This document shows positions 28,919 to 37,721 of a DNA stretch of 64,000 nt, piece after piece. The stretch is from NCBI RefSeq assembly GCF_000429025.1, contig NZ_AUBB01000006.1, positions 310,001 to 374,000 of the forward strand, written 5' to 3'. A program made the translations under genes and the position numbers. Each line of letters opens with the position of its first letter. Position 1 is the first letter of the stretch. This DNA is from Actinospineispora spinosispora DSM 44797 (lineage in GTDB: Bacteria > Actinomycetota > Actinomycetes > Mycobacteriales > Pseudonocardiaceae). The notes under the pieces were generated by a model. That model was not told where the DNA came from and made no database searches. It was given only the letters and a program-made list of their open reading frames with translations.

Positions 28919-29749
28919 TCAGGCCTGGCCAACCTCGAAGCGGGCGAACTTCTCGACCGAGACGCCTGCTTCGGCAAGAGCTGCCTTCACGGTCTTCTTG
29001 GTGTCGTGCACCGAGGCCTGCTCGAGCAGCACGACGTCCTTGAAGAAGCCGTTGACGCGGCCCTCGGTGATCTTGGGCAGAGCCTGCTCCGGCTTGCCCT
29101 CCTCGCGCGCGGTGGCCTCGGCGATACGACGCTCGTTGTCGACCAGCTCCGAGGGCACCTCCTCGCGGGTGACGTACCGCGGCCGGGAGGCGGCGATGTG
29201 CATCGCCACGCCACGCGCGGTCTCGGCGGCGGCCGCCTCGTCACCGGTCGCACTGTAGGAGACCAGGATGCCGATGGCCGGCGGCAGGTCGGTCGCCCTG
29301 CGGTGCAGGTAGAGCGCGACCGGACCGTCGAAGTGCACGTAGCGCGAGAGCTGCAGCTTCTCGCCGATGCGGGCGGAGAGACCCTGCACGGCGTCGTCCA
29401 CGGTGCCACCGTCGAGCGCGGCGGAGCGCAGCTCCTCGACGTCGGCGGGGGTGGCGGCGCTCGCGGCGGCCAGCACCTTCTCGGCCAGCGCGCGGAAGTC
29501 GTCGCTCTTGGCCACGAAGTCGGTCTCGCAGAGCAGCTCGACCATGGTGCCGCCGTCGGCGACGACGAGACCGGCGGACGTCGCCCGCTCGGCCCGCTTG
29601 CCCACGTCCTTGGCGCCCTTGATGCGGAGCAGCTCGACGGCCTTGTCCAGATCGCCGTCGGACTCCTCGAGAGCCTTCTTGCAGTCCATCATCCCGGAGC
29701 CGGTCAGCTCGCGGAGCCGCTTCACGTCCGCGGCTGTGTAGTTCGCCAT
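28919..29749 (-). CDS. tsf: Elongation factor Ts
   Basis: 276 residues. N-terminal UBA-like domain [27 protein letters not shown] and the EF-Tu-contact motif [14 protein letters not shown] are intact. It exchanges GDP on EF-Tu. A 17-base hairpin separates it from rpsB, which could set the rpsB:tsf ratio. Confidence 0.97.
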   Translation of the reverse strand: MANYTAADVKRLRELTGSGMMDCKKALEESDGDLDKAVELLRIKGAKDVGKRAERATSAGLVVADGGTMVELLCETDFVAKSDDFRALAEKVLAAASAATPADVEELRSAALDGGTVDDAVQGLSARIGEKLQLSRYVHFDGPVALYLHRRATDLPPAIGILVSYSATGDEAAAAETARGVAMHIAASRPRYVTREEVPSELVDNERRIAEATAREEGKPEQALPKITEGRVNGFFKDVVLLEQASVHDTKKTVKAALAEAGVSVEKFARFEVGQA

Positions 29750-29795
29750 CGTGGTGCTATCCGTCCTTGCTCAGTGACGTACGTGTCAGGGGTCC

Positions 29796-29833
29796 GGGCC
29801 GGCCGGGGCGAGGTGTCTCGCCCCGGCCGGCCC
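29796..29833 (-). terminator. Strong hairpin between rpsB and tsf
   Basis: A perfect 17-base GC stem (29796-29812 with 29817-29833) closes a 4-base loop in the 100-base gap between rpsB and tsf. There is no U-tract, so it is more likely a partial terminator or an RNA processing/stability element than a complete stop. Confidence 0.7.
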
Positions 29834-29849
29834 GATCTCGAACCAGGAA

Positions 29850-30731
29850 TTACTCGGCAGCCTGCGGGGTGCCGTTGCTGGTGCTGGCGGGCGCGGCGCC
29901 CGCGGTCACGGTCTCGCCCTGCTCAGGGGTGCTGAGCGTGGCACCGTCGGTACCGCCGGGCAGCAGCTCGCGCTCCCACTCGGCCAACGGCTCGTCGGTG
30001 GCCGGACCGGCCTCCGGCTTCTCGTCGCCGCCACGGCCACGCGCCGAACGGGCGATGAGCCCGTCGGCCGCAGCGCGGGCGATCACCTTGGTGAGCAGCG
30101 AGGCGGAACGGATCGCGTCGTCGTTACCCGGGATCGGGAAGTCGACCTCGTCCGGGTCGCAGTTGGTGTCGAGGATCGCCACGACCGGGATGCCCAGCTT
30201 GCGAGCCTCGCCGACGGCGATGTGCTCCTTCTTGGTGTCGACGATCCACACCGCGCTCGGCACCTTGGCCATGTCGCGGATACCGCCGAGGGTGCGCTCG
30301 AGCTTGTCCTTCTCGCGGGTCAGCATCAAGATTTCCTTCTTGGTGCGACCCTCGAAACCGCCACCCTGCTCCATCGACTCGAGCTCCTTGAGGCGCTGGA
30401 GCCTCTTGTGCACGGTCTGGAAGTTGGTGAGCATGCCACCCAGCCAACGCTGGTTGACGTACGGCATGTTGACCCGGAGCGCCTCCTCGGCGATGGCCTC
30501 CTGGGCCTGCTTCTTGGTGCCGATGAACAGCACGGAACCGCCGTGGGCCACGGTCTCGCGGACGAATTCGTACGCCCGGTCGATGTAGGACAGCGTCTGC
30601 TGCAGGTCGATGATGTAGATGCCGTTGCGCTCGGTGAAGATGTAACGCTTCATCTTCGGGTTCCAGCGCCGGGTCTGATGCCCGAAGTGCACGCCGGAAT
30701 CCAGCAACTGCTTCATGGTGACGACGGCCAT
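29850..30731 (-). CDS. rpsB: 30S ribosomal protein S2
   Basis: 293 residues: [37 protein letters not shown] and [11 protein letters not shown] are typical. A C-terminal tail of about 55 residues rich in Ala, Glu, Pro and Thr extends past the core, as in other actinobacteria. First gene of the rpsB-tsf-pyrH-frr-cdsA run. Confidence 0.97.
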   Translation of the reverse strand: MAVVTMKQLLDSGVHFGHQTRRWNPKMKRYIFTERNGIYIIDLQQTLSYIDRAYEFVRETVAHGGSVLFIGTKKQAQEAIAEEALRVNMPYVNQRWLGGMLTNFQTVHKRLQRLKELESMEQGGGFEGRTKKEILMLTREKDKLERTLGGIRDMAKVPSAVWIVDTKKEHIAVGEARKLGIPVVAILDTNCDPDEVDFPIPGNDDAIRSASLLTKVIARAAADGLIARSARGRGGDEKPEAGPATDEPLAEWERELLPGGTDGATLSTPEQGETVTAGAAPASTSNGTPQAAE

Positions 30732-31104
30732 AGCCTGTCCTCAACCTCTTTCGTATGGCGCCACAGTGCTTGATCACGGTGACGCGAGCGGTTGTTGTCA
30801 CGACACCGGGTGGTGTCGCCCTAGCGGCCGCGCCGTCGCCCGGACCCGTTTGCCACGTCGTGCCAGCCTCCGGGACCGCCCGAGCGCCGATCCGTCCATC
30901 GGCCCGAGAACAGGCCGGCAACGGATGCGCGGACGCGCGAAGTCACCTCGCGATACACGGGGTGCGCGTCCAGTGTACGCCGCCGACCAGGTGGCATCGC
31001 GTCGGGTCAACCGGGCTCAGCCGGTTTGTCCACAGCGGCCCCGGTTGTGCACAGCCCGCCGAGAAAAGCGCCTCCCACCGGCCCGGACGCGGCACGCTTG
31101 AGCC
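30732..31104. promoter_or_regulatory. Divergent intergenic region: rpsB leader and M23 gene promoter
   Basis: This 373-base gap has no credible gene. On the rpsB side it holds a perfect 7-base stem hairpin, CGACACC-GGGT-GGTGTCG (30801-30818), about 70 bases upstream of rpsB, a candidate leader structure for S2 autoregulation. On the other side lies a DnaA-box-like site at 31026. Promoter hexamers cannot be assigned with confidence. Confidence 0.45.
31026..31034. promoter_or_regulatory. DnaA-box-like 9-mer
   Basis: TTGTCCACA equals the actinobacterial DnaA box consensus. A related TTGTGCACA follows about 10 bases later. Both are upstream of the M23 peptidase gene. Chance occurrence is possible. 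Confidence 0.4.
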
Positions 31105-31695
31105 ATGCCGACACGACTCCGATCACCGAGACGGATTCTGCTCATGACCGCGGTCGTCGCGTCGCTGTCCGCTCTGTTCCCGTCGTCGCCGGTGACGCTC
31201 ACCCGCACACAGGCCGCCGGCCCACTCGCCGCGGTGGCGCGCTTCGAATGGCCCCTCTCCCCCGTGCCCGGGGTCAGCAGGCCGTTCCAGCCGCCGTCCC
31301 GCCCCTACGGTCCCGGTCACCGCGGCGCCGACCTGAGCGGTGTCGCCGGTCAGCCGGTGCGCGCCGCGGGTGATGGCGTGGTCGTCTACGCCGGGCCGTT
31401 GGCCAGAAGAGGAGTGGTCTCGGTCGATCATCCCGATGGGCTGCGCACCACGTACGAACCCGTCACGGCCTCGGTGCAACCCGGCCAGGCGGTACGCACC
31501 GGACACTCCCTCGGCACGCTGGAACCCGGACACCTCGGCTGCCCGGCCGCCGCGTGCCTGCACTGGGGGCTGCGCCGCGACGACACCTACCTCGATCCGC
31601 TGCTACTCGTGCGACGAGTCGCGGTGCGGCTGGTGCCGTGGCCGGAGCGGCGTCAGGCCAGCGGTGAAGGCTCCTCGGCGACGTCGCCGAACTGA
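31105..31695 (+). CDS. Secreted M23-family peptidase-like protein
   Basis: 196 residues with an N-terminal signal segment (ILLMTAVVASLSALFPSS). The LytM fold is recognisable: PGHRGADLSGVAGQPVRAAGDGVVVYAG, HPDGLRTTYEPV and CLHWGLRRDD. HRGAD and HWG supply zinc-site histidines and an aspartate. M23 enzymes cut peptidoglycan cross-bridges. This gene next to rpsB is conserved in actinomycetes. Its 3' end overlaps whiG on the other strand by 43 bases. Confidence 0.9.
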   Translation: MPTRLRSPRRILLMTAVVASLSALFPSSPVTLTRTQAAGPLAAVARFEWPLSPVPGVSRPFQPPSRPYGPGHRGADLSGVAGQPVRAAGDGVVVYAGPLARRGVVSVDHPDGLRTTYEPVTASVQPGQAVRTGHSLGTLEPGHLGCPAAACLHWGLRRDDTYLDPLLLVRRVAVRLVPWPERRQASGEGSSATSPN

Positions 31696-32507
31696 ATGCG
31701 CAGCCGCTCGACGGCGCGACTGCGCAACTGGCTCACCCGGGACTCGGTGACACCCAGCCTGCGGCCGATCTCGGCCAACGTCATGTTCTCCGCGTAGTAC
31801 AGCCGCAGAATCCTGCGGTCCCGCTCGGGTAAGCGTGCGATGCACCGCGCGAGGAGGTCGGTGATCTCCCTGGCCTCGAGGATCGCCACCGGGTCGGCGT
31901 TGTCCTGGGGCAGGGTCTCCGCGGTCGTGATGGTGACCCCCCGCATCGCGGCCCACTCGTCCAGCGCCTCGATGCTGATCAGATGGATCTGGTCGACGAT
32001 CCCCCTGGCCTCGTGCGGGCTCACCCCGAGCTCGGCCGCCAGCTCGGCGGCGGTCGCCCGGCGCTGCAGCCTGGCCTCGACCGTCTCCCTCGCCTTGGCC
32101 AGCTCGCGGACCCGGTTGCGCACCCCTCTGGGCACCCAGTCCTGGGCGCGGAGCTCGTCCAGGATCGCGCCCCGGATCCGCTGGGCGGCGTAGGCCTCGA
32201 AACGGATCCCACGGTCCGGCTCGAACCGGTCGATGGCGTCCATGAGCCCGAACACCCCGGCCTGGATCAGGTCGGCCAGCTCGACGTGTGTCGGGAGCCG
32301 GGTACCGACACGGCCCGCGACCTGCCGCACCAGCGGCTCGTAGTGCAGCACCAAACGGTCACGCTGACGCTGGTCACGCCCGGACGTATAACCCGCCCAC
32401 AGCTCACCGGACTCCGAGGCGGGCGGTTCGGGAGATGCGGGGGGCGGGGGAGCGTGCGACGCGCCATCACCCACGTGGCTGTCACGCTCGAGGGTGAGCT
32501 TGGTCAT
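31653..32507 (-). CDS. whiG: WhiG/FliA-type RNA polymerase sigma factor
   Basis: 284 residues. Sigma regions 2 ([71 protein letters not shown]), 3 and 4 ([44 protein letters not shown]) are all present. WhiG starts sporulation in Streptomyces; its position near rpsB and xerC is the same there. About 35 N-terminal residues are proline-rich and probably disordered. It overlaps xerC by 26 bases at its 5' end, so the two are co-transcribed. Confidence 0.93.
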   Translation of the reverse strand: MTKLTLERDSHVGDGASHAPPPPASPEPPASESGELWAGYTSGRDQRQRDRLVLHYEPLVRQVAGRVGTRLPTHVELADLIQAGVFGLMDAIDRFEPDRGIRFEAYAAQRIRGAILDELRAQDWVPRGVRNRVRELAKARETVEARLQRRATAAELAAELGVSPHEARGIVDQIHLISIEALDEWAAMRGVTITTAETLPQDNADPVAILEAREITDLLARCIARLPERDRRILRLYYAENMTLAEIGRRLGVTESRVSQLRSRAVERLRIQFGDVAEEPSPLA

Positions 32508-33435
32508 GAATTGCCTTCAACCGGTCGACTGTTACGTGGGTGTAGAGCTGCGTCGTCGAGAGCGTAGCGTGACCCAGAAGTTCCTGAACGCTACGTAGGT
32601 CGGCACCTCCGTTGAGCAGGTGAGTAGCGGCGCTGTGCCGTAAACCGTGTGGTGAGAGTGCCGGGCTCCCGGGAACCACGGCGCCGGCGGCGTTGACCAC
32701 CGACCGCGCCACCCTCGGATCCAACCGCCCGCCCTTCGCGCCGAGCAGCAGCGCCCGGGGCGAGCGGGGGGTCGCCAGCGCGGAGCGGGCGCCGGCGAGC
32801 CAGCGGTCGAGTACCGCCGCGGCCGGCACTCCGTACACCACGGTGCGTTCCTTGTTGCCCTTGCCGAGAACCCGCATGGTTCGACGGTCGTGGGCGATGT
32901 CGTCGAGGTCGAGTCCGCACAGCTCGGAGACTCGGACCCCCGTCGCGTAGAGCAGCTCGAGCAGGAGCAGGTCGCGTACCGCGATCGGATCGTCCTGCGC
33001 CGCGCCCGAGGTGGCGGCGGTGAGCATCGTGGCCGTCTGCTCGGCGCTCAGCACCGAGGGCAGCGTGCGGTGCGGCCGGGGCGCGGCGAGACGCAGTCCG
33101 GGGTCCTCGGCGAGGCGGCCGGTTCGCACCGCCCATGCGGTGAACACCCGGGCGGCCGAGGCGCGTCTCGCCAGTGTCGTCCGGCTGGCGCCGGCGGAGC
33201 GCTGCTCGGCCAGCCAGCGCCGCAACAGGCCGAGGTCGAGACCGTCGAGCGAGCTGGACTGGACGGCCACGGCCCGCAGAAGGCTGTCGATGTCTCCGAG
33301 GTACGCCCGGACGGTGTGCGCCGACAGTGCACGTTCCAGGCCGAGGTGCCGCTCGAAGGCCGTGCGAGCAGCGAATAACTCCGGCGGCGGATTCCCCACC
33401 ACCTTCTCGTCGACGCTGCGTCCACGGCTACCCAT
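32482..33435 (-). CDS. xerC: Tyrosine recombinase XerC
   Basis: 317 residues from the ATG at 33435; a TTG at 33471 overlapping the dprA stop is an alternative. N-terminal SAM-like DNA-binding domain, then the catalytic domain with Arg in [12 protein letters not shown], Lys in [14 protein letters not shown], the second His in [10 protein letters not shown] and the nucleophile Tyr in LYTHV. It resolves chromosome dimers at dif. It sits between dprA and whiG as in other actinomycetes. Confidence 0.94.
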   Translation of the reverse strand: MGSRGRSVDEKVVGNPPPELFAARTAFERHLGLERALSAHTVRAYLGDIDSLLRAVAVQSSSLDGLDLGLLRRWLAEQRSAGASRTTLARRASAARVFTAWAVRTGRLAEDPGLRLAAPRPHRTLPSVLSAEQTATMLTAATSGAAQDDPIAVRDLLLLELLYATGVRVSELCGLDLDDIAHDRRTMRVLGKGNKERTVVYGVPAAAVLDRWLAGARSALATPRSPRALLLGAKGGRLDPRVARSVVNAAGAVVPGSPALSPHGLRHSAATHLLNGGADLRSVQELLGHATLSTTQLYTHVTVDRLKAIHDQAHPRA

Positions 33436-33467
33436 CGGTTGAACGATCTGCCCGGAGACGCCCCAGG

Positions 33468-34634
33468 TCAAGGACCGCCACGCAAGCCTTGTGCGATATC
33501 ACGACCGACATTGTTGCTCAGGCACCATCCTGGTCCGGATCTTCGAGCCATGCACGCCGCCTCCAGCCGCGCGAGGGCCGATCGCACCAGCTCGACCGGC
33601 AGTCCGGAGTCCGCGCTCAGCTCCGAGACGTCCCGTTGGCCGCGCAACGGCAGTGCGTCGTGCACTCGCAGCATGATCGGCGACAACCCGTCGGTCGGGC
33701 GTCGCACCACGTCGTGCTCACCCGCCAGGTCCTCTCCGATCCGACCGACCTCCTCCAGCACCTCGGCGGCCGTGGTCACCACGGTCGTGCCGGGCTCACG
33801 CATCAGCCGATGACACCCGGAGGACAGTGCCGAGGTGACCGGCCCCGGAACCGCCATCACCGGGCGCCCCAGCAGCAGGGCATCGGACGCGGTCCGCCGC
33901 GCGCCGCTGCGCCAGCCCGCCTCGACCACGACCGTGCCGGTGGCGAGGCCCGCGATGATCCGGTTGCGGACGAGGAACCGGTGCCGGGCGGGGGTCGTGC
34001 CCGGCGGGTACTCGCTCACCACCAGCCCGGTGTCCGCGATGCGGTCGAGGAGCTGGTGGTGCGCCGCCGGATAGGGCTGGTCGACCCCGCAGGCCAGCAC
34101 CGCGACCGTCGTACCCGGCGCGGACAGTGCCCCTCGGTGCGCCGCCGCATCGATCCCGAACGCCGCTCCGGAGAACACCGTGCAGCCCAGCTCGGCGAGA
34201 CCGAAACCGAACGAGCCGGCGACGTGTACGCCGTAGCCGGTCGCCGACCGGGAGCCGACGATCGCGGCGGAGCGCTCGGTCAGCGGCGCCATCGGAAGCG
34301 CGCCCCGGACCCATAGCCCGAGCGGCTCGGACAGGTGCGCCTGGCCGGACAGGCCGAAAGCCAGGAAGGGCACCTCCGGCCAGTCGTCATCACCCGGGAC
34401 GAGCAACCGTGCCCCCGCCTGCTCGGTGGCGCGCAGGATCTCCTCCGGCCGGACCCGCTCCCGCCGCGCGGCCGTCTCCTTCGCCACGCGATCGCTCACC
34501 TCACCGGCCAACACCCTCGCCGCGGCCTCCTTCGGTCCGGCCCTGGTCACGAGCTCGACCAACGCCACCGACGGTGGCTCCGCCACCGCGCACAGATACG
34601 CACGCGCCAGGCGTGTCTCGTCATCGACGGTCAT
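33468..34634 (-). CDS. dprA: DNA-processing protein DprA
   Basis: 388 residues from the ATG at 34634, which overlaps the comM stop. Rossmann-like DprA core: [58 protein letters not shown] and [23 protein letters not shown]-terminal winged-helix-like region follows. It protects incoming single-stranded DNA and loads RecA. Upstream reading to 34721 is non-conserved and not used. Confidence 0.93.
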   Translation of the reverse strand: MTVDDETRLARAYLCAVAEPPSVALVELVTRAGPKEAAARVLAGEVSDRVAKETAARRERVRPEEILRATEQAGARLLVPGDDDWPEVPFLAFGLSGQAHLSEPLGLWVRGALPMAPLTERSAAIVGSRSATGYGVHVAGSFGFGLAELGCTVFSGAAFGIDAAAHRGALSAPGTTVAVLACGVDQPYPAAHHQLLDRIADTGLVVSEYPPGTTPARHRFLVRNRIIAGLATGTVVVEAGWRSGARRTASDALLLGRPVMAVPGPVTSALSSGCHRLMREPGTTVVTTAAEVLEEVGRIGEDLAGEHDVVRRPTDGLSPIMLRVHDALPLRGQRDVSELSADSGLPVELVRSALARLEAACMARRSGPGWCLSNNVGRDIAQGLRGGP

Positions 34635-36142
34635 GCCGCTCGCTGCTCCTTGAACGCGATGGCTCTCTCGACCATCTCGGTGTCCGGTCGGTCGAGGCCA
34701 CCGAGGTCGGCCAGGGTCCACGCGGTTCGCAGTGCGCGATCGGCACCACGCGCGGTCAGCTCACCCCGGAAGAGCGCGCTGTCCAGCGGTGCGACCACCC
34801 GGCGGGGTAGTCGGAAACGGTCCCGCAGCGCCGGCCCCGGTACCTCCGCGTTCGACAGCCAGCCGTACTCGGCCCAGCGCTCCACCGCCGCGGCACGCGC
34901 CGCCAACACTCTCGCCCGCACCACCTCGGTGCTCTCCCCCGGTTGCACGTCGGCCGACGTCAGTGCGACCAGCGGCATCAGTTCGGCTCTCAGGTCGACC
35001 CGGTCCATCAAGGGACCCGACAGCCTGCCGAGATAGCGGCGCCGTGCCAGTGACGGGCAGATGCAGTCACGGTCGTGCGCGGGAGCACACGGACACGGGT
35101 TCGCCGCCATCACCAGTTGGAACCGTGCCGGATACCGGACCGAGCCGTCGGTGCGGGAGATCCGCACCTCACCTTCTTCCAGCGGCGTCCGCAACGCGTC
35201 CAGCATGTGCGGCCCCCAGTCAGGAGCTTCGTCCACGAACAGCACGCCACGGTGCGCCATCGACACCGCGCCCGGCTTGGCGACGCCGCTTCCGCCGCCG
35301 ATCAGCGAGGCCATCGAGCTGGAATGGTGCGGCGCCACGAACGGCGGGACCAGTGACAACGGTCCCTCGTTCGACAGCCGGCCCGCGACCGACCGGATCG
35401 CGGCCAGCTGGAGCGCCTCCTCGGTCCGCAAAGCGGGTAGCAGCCCGACCAGCCTGCGCGCCAGCATCGTCTTCCCGGTGCCGGGTGAGCCGACGAGCAG
35501 CAGGTGATGACCGCCCGCCGCCGCGACCTCCAGCGCGGTCCGCGCGGCGTGCTGGCCCACCACGTCCGCCAGCTCGAGGGGAACCTGGTCCGGCGCCAGC
35601 ACCAGCGGCCCCGGTCGTTCCAGCTCTCCCTCGCCTCGCAGCCACTCCAGTACCTCGTTGAGACAGCGGGCCCCGAGGATGTCCACCCCGTCGACCAGCG
35701 AGGCCTCGGCCAACGTGTCGTGCGGGACGACCACCGTCCTGACGCCCGCCGCCCGCGCCGTCAGCAGGCACGGTAATACCCCTCTGACCGGGCGCACCCG
35801 GCCGTCCAGGGCCAGTTCGCCGATCAGCACGGTGTGTTCGAGCCGAGCGGACAGCTCTCCGTGTTCGGCCGCCAGGACCCCACAGGCCAGCGCCATGTCG
35901 AAACCGCTGCCGGTCTTGCGCAGCGTGGCGGGCGACAGCGCCAGGGTGATCCGCTTGTTCGGCCAGACCCAGCCGGAGTTCAGCACGGCGGACCGGACCC
36001 GGACCTTCGACTCGTGCAACGCAGCGTCCGGCAGACCGACCAGCCGCATCGCGGGCACACCGTCGCCGACGTCGGCCTCGATCTCGACCAGTCTGCCGTC
36101 GACGCCGTAGAGCGCCACCGAACGTGCTCTCGCCAGCGCCAT
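34631..36142 (-). CDS. comM: ComM/YifB-type AAA ATPase (Mg-chelatase-like)
   Basis: 503 residues. N-terminal Lon-like domain (KSVALYGVDG-like start, GLPDAALHESKVRVRSAVLNSGW, ITLALSPATLRKTGSGFDMALA), central AAA module with Walker A GSPGTGKTMLARRL and Walker B GVLFVDEAPDWG, a cysteine cluster CPCAPAHDRDCIC, and a C-terminal helical lid. In other bacteria ComM is a helicase aiding integration of transformed DNA. Start shares one base with the yraN stop. Confidence 0.94.
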   Translation of the reverse strand: MALARARSVALYGVDGRLVEIEADVGDGVPAMRLVGLPDAALHESKVRVRSAVLNSGWVWPNKRITLALSPATLRKTGSGFDMALACGVLAAEHGELSARLEHTVLIGELALDGRVRPVRGVLPCLLTARAAGVRTVVVPHDTLAEASLVDGVDILGARCLNEVLEWLRGEGELERPGPLVLAPDQVPLELADVVGQHAARTALEVAAAGGHHLLLVGSPGTGKTMLARRLVGLLPALRTEEALQLAAIRSVAGRLSNEGPLSLVPPFVAPHHSSSMASLIGGGSGVAKPGAVSMAHRGVLFVDEAPDWGPHMLDALRTPLEEGEVRISRTDGSVRYPARFQLVMAANPCPCAPAHDRDCICPSLARRRYLGRLSGPLMDRVDLRAELMPLVALTSADVQPGESTEVVRARVLAARAAAVERWAEYGWLSNAEVPGPALRDRFRLPRRVVAPLDSALFRGELTARGADRALRTAWTLADLGGLDRPDTEMVERAIAFKEQRAA

Positions 36143-36498
36143 CAGAACGCCGCCTCGTAGTGCTTGATGGCGACGTCACCCTCGGGCCGCAGCACGATCG
36201 CCACGATGTCGAAGCGCAGCTCGCACCATCGGACACGATGGGCCCTCAGCCAGGCCTGGGTGATCCGCCGTATCCGGATCGCCTTGCTCGGGGTCACGGC
36301 CTCGACCGGGTCACCGAACGCCAGCCCGGAGCGAGTCTTGACCTCGCACACGACCAGCTTGTCCCGATCGGTGGCGACGACGTCTATCTCGCCTTCCCGA
36401 CATCGCCAGTTGCGGTCGAGTACGACGAATCCGCGGTCGGTGAGGTACTCGACCGCGAGCTCCTCACCCCGTCTGCCCAGTTCATCCTTCGCTGCCAT
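36142..36498 (-). CDS. YraN-family endonuclease-like protein (UPF0102)
   Basis: 118 residues from the ATG at 36498 (GTG at 36504 is an alternative). The restriction-endonuclease-like core is intact: LGRRGEELAVEYLTDRGFVVLDRNWRCREGEIDVVATD followed by VVCEVKTRSG, giving the E-x-D and E-x-K metal-site pattern. Biological role not established. Always linked to comM/dprA in actinobacteria. Confidence 0.93.
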   Translation of the reverse strand: MAAKDELGRRGEELAVEYLTDRGFVVLDRNWRCREGEIDVVATDRDKLVVCEVKTRSGLAFGDPVEAVTPSKAIRIRRITQAWLRAHRVRWCELRFDIVAIVLRPEGDVAIKHYEAAF

Positions 36499-36551
36499 GG
36501 GCACAACGGTGGCGCAGTTCGATCACCCTGCCAACGGCAAGATCAAGATCC

Positions 36552-36578
36552 TGTGGATAACTCGCCAGTTGTGGACAA
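36552..36578. promoter_or_regulatory. Pair of DnaA-box-like sites
   Basis: TGTGGATAA (36552-36560) and TGTGGACAA (36570-36578) are complements of TTATCCACA and TTGTCCACA, the two best actinobacterial DnaA boxes. They have the same orientation, 18 bases apart, in the 99-base gap between DUF2469 and yraN. They could titrate DnaA or regulate the comM-dprA-xerC transcript. Confidence 0.5.
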
Positions 36579-36597
36579 CTCCGTGGTCAGGAGCGCG

Positions 36598-36918
36598 TCA
36601 GCCGAACGCTTCGCCCTCCGGTAGGCGAAGATCCGGCTTGTCCAGCTCTTCGACGTGTACGTCCTTGAAGGTGATGACCCGAACGTTCTTCACGAATCGA
36701 GCCGGTCGGTACATGTCCCACACCCATGCGTCCGACATCCGTACCTCGAAGTAGATCTCCCCTTCGGGGTTGCGCGGCGTCACGTCCACCGAGTTGGCCA
36801 GATAGAACCTGCGCTCGGTCTCCACCACGTAGGAGAACTGACCGACGATGTCGCGGTACTCCTTGTAGAGCGAGAGCTCCATCTCGGTCTCGTACTTCTC
36901 AAGATCCTCGGCGCTCAT
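36598..36918 (-). CDS. DUF2469 family protein
   Basis: 106 residues, acidic N-terminus [23 protein letters not shown], then [19 protein letters not shown] and [20 protein letters not shown]. This small protein of unknown function is highly conserved across actinobacteria and always found beside rnhB. Its start overlaps the rnhB stop by 4 bases. Confidence 0.93.
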   Translation of the reverse strand: MSAEDLEKYETEMELSLYKEYRDIVGQFSYVVETERRFYLANSVDVTPRNPEGEIYFEVRMSDAWVWDMYRPARFVKNVRVITFKDVHVEELDKPDLRLPEGEAFG

Positions 36919-37718
36919 GACTCCACCCCCTGACCCACCATTGACACGACAACATCAGCATCACCGGGGACGGCACTGACACCGGTGAGGTTCCCACCTT
37001 GCACCCGGGCATTCTGGTCCACCTCGGGCGCCGCGCGAACAGTACCCACTCGTGCGACGTTCACGAACGAGAACCGATGCACCGGGCTCGCGCCGTGCGC
37101 GGCGAGCATTCGATCGTGCACGGGCGTGCAGTACCCCTTGTGCTCGGCGAACCCGTAGGCGGGCCACTCCCGATCCAGCTCGACCATGATCCGGTCGCGG
37201 GTCACCTTGGCCAGCACCGAGGCCGCCGCGATGCACGCGGCGGCCTGGTCGCCCTTCGGTACCGCGAGGTTCGGCAGCGCGAGACCCGGCACCCGGAACC
37301 CGTCGGTCAACACGTACCCGGGTGGTGTGCGCAGCCGGGCCACCGCCCGCCGCATCCCGTCGACGTTGGCGATGTGCACCCCACGCCGGTCGATCTCCGA
37401 GGGAGGCACGATCACCACGGCCCAGTCGACGGCGCGGCCCACGATCAGGTCGTAGAACCGCTCCCTCGCCGCCGCCGTCAGCAGCTTGGAGTCGGTGAGG
37501 CCGTCGAAGCGTGCCGAGTCACCCGGTCGCGGCACACAGGCGGCGATCACCAGCGGGCCCGCGCACGCGCCGCGCCCCGCCTCGTCCACACCCGCCACCG
37601 GACCCAGCCCGTGACGGTGCAGCGCCGACTCCCATGCCCACATACCGGTCGAGCTCCGGATGATCGCGCGCTGCGGCCTCGGCCACTGGATCGAACTGAT
37701 CTTGACGGACCGACCCAT
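36915..37718 (-). CDS. rnhB: Ribonuclease HII
   Basis: 267 residues. Catalytic [13 protein letters not shown] with Asp-Glu, [37 protein letters not shown] and [14 protein letters not shown] are intact. It removes ribonucleotides from DNA. The N-terminal 40 residues and a C-terminal tail of about 45 residues lie outside the core. It starts 3 bases before the lepB stop. Confidence 0.95.
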   Translation of the reverse strand: MGRSVKISSIQWPRPQRAIIRSSTGMWAWESALHRHGLGPVAGVDEAGRGACAGPLVIAACVPRPGDSARFDGLTDSKLLTAAARERFYDLIVGRAVDWAVVIVPPSEIDRRGVHIANVDGMRRAVARLRTPPGYVLTDGFRVPGLALPNLAVPKGDQAAACIAAASVLAKVTRDRIMVELDREWPAYGFAEHKGYCTPVHDRMLAAHGASPVHRFSFVNVARVGTVRAAPEVDQNARVQGGNLTGVSAVPGDADVVVSMVGQGVES

Positions 37719-37721
37719 CGC

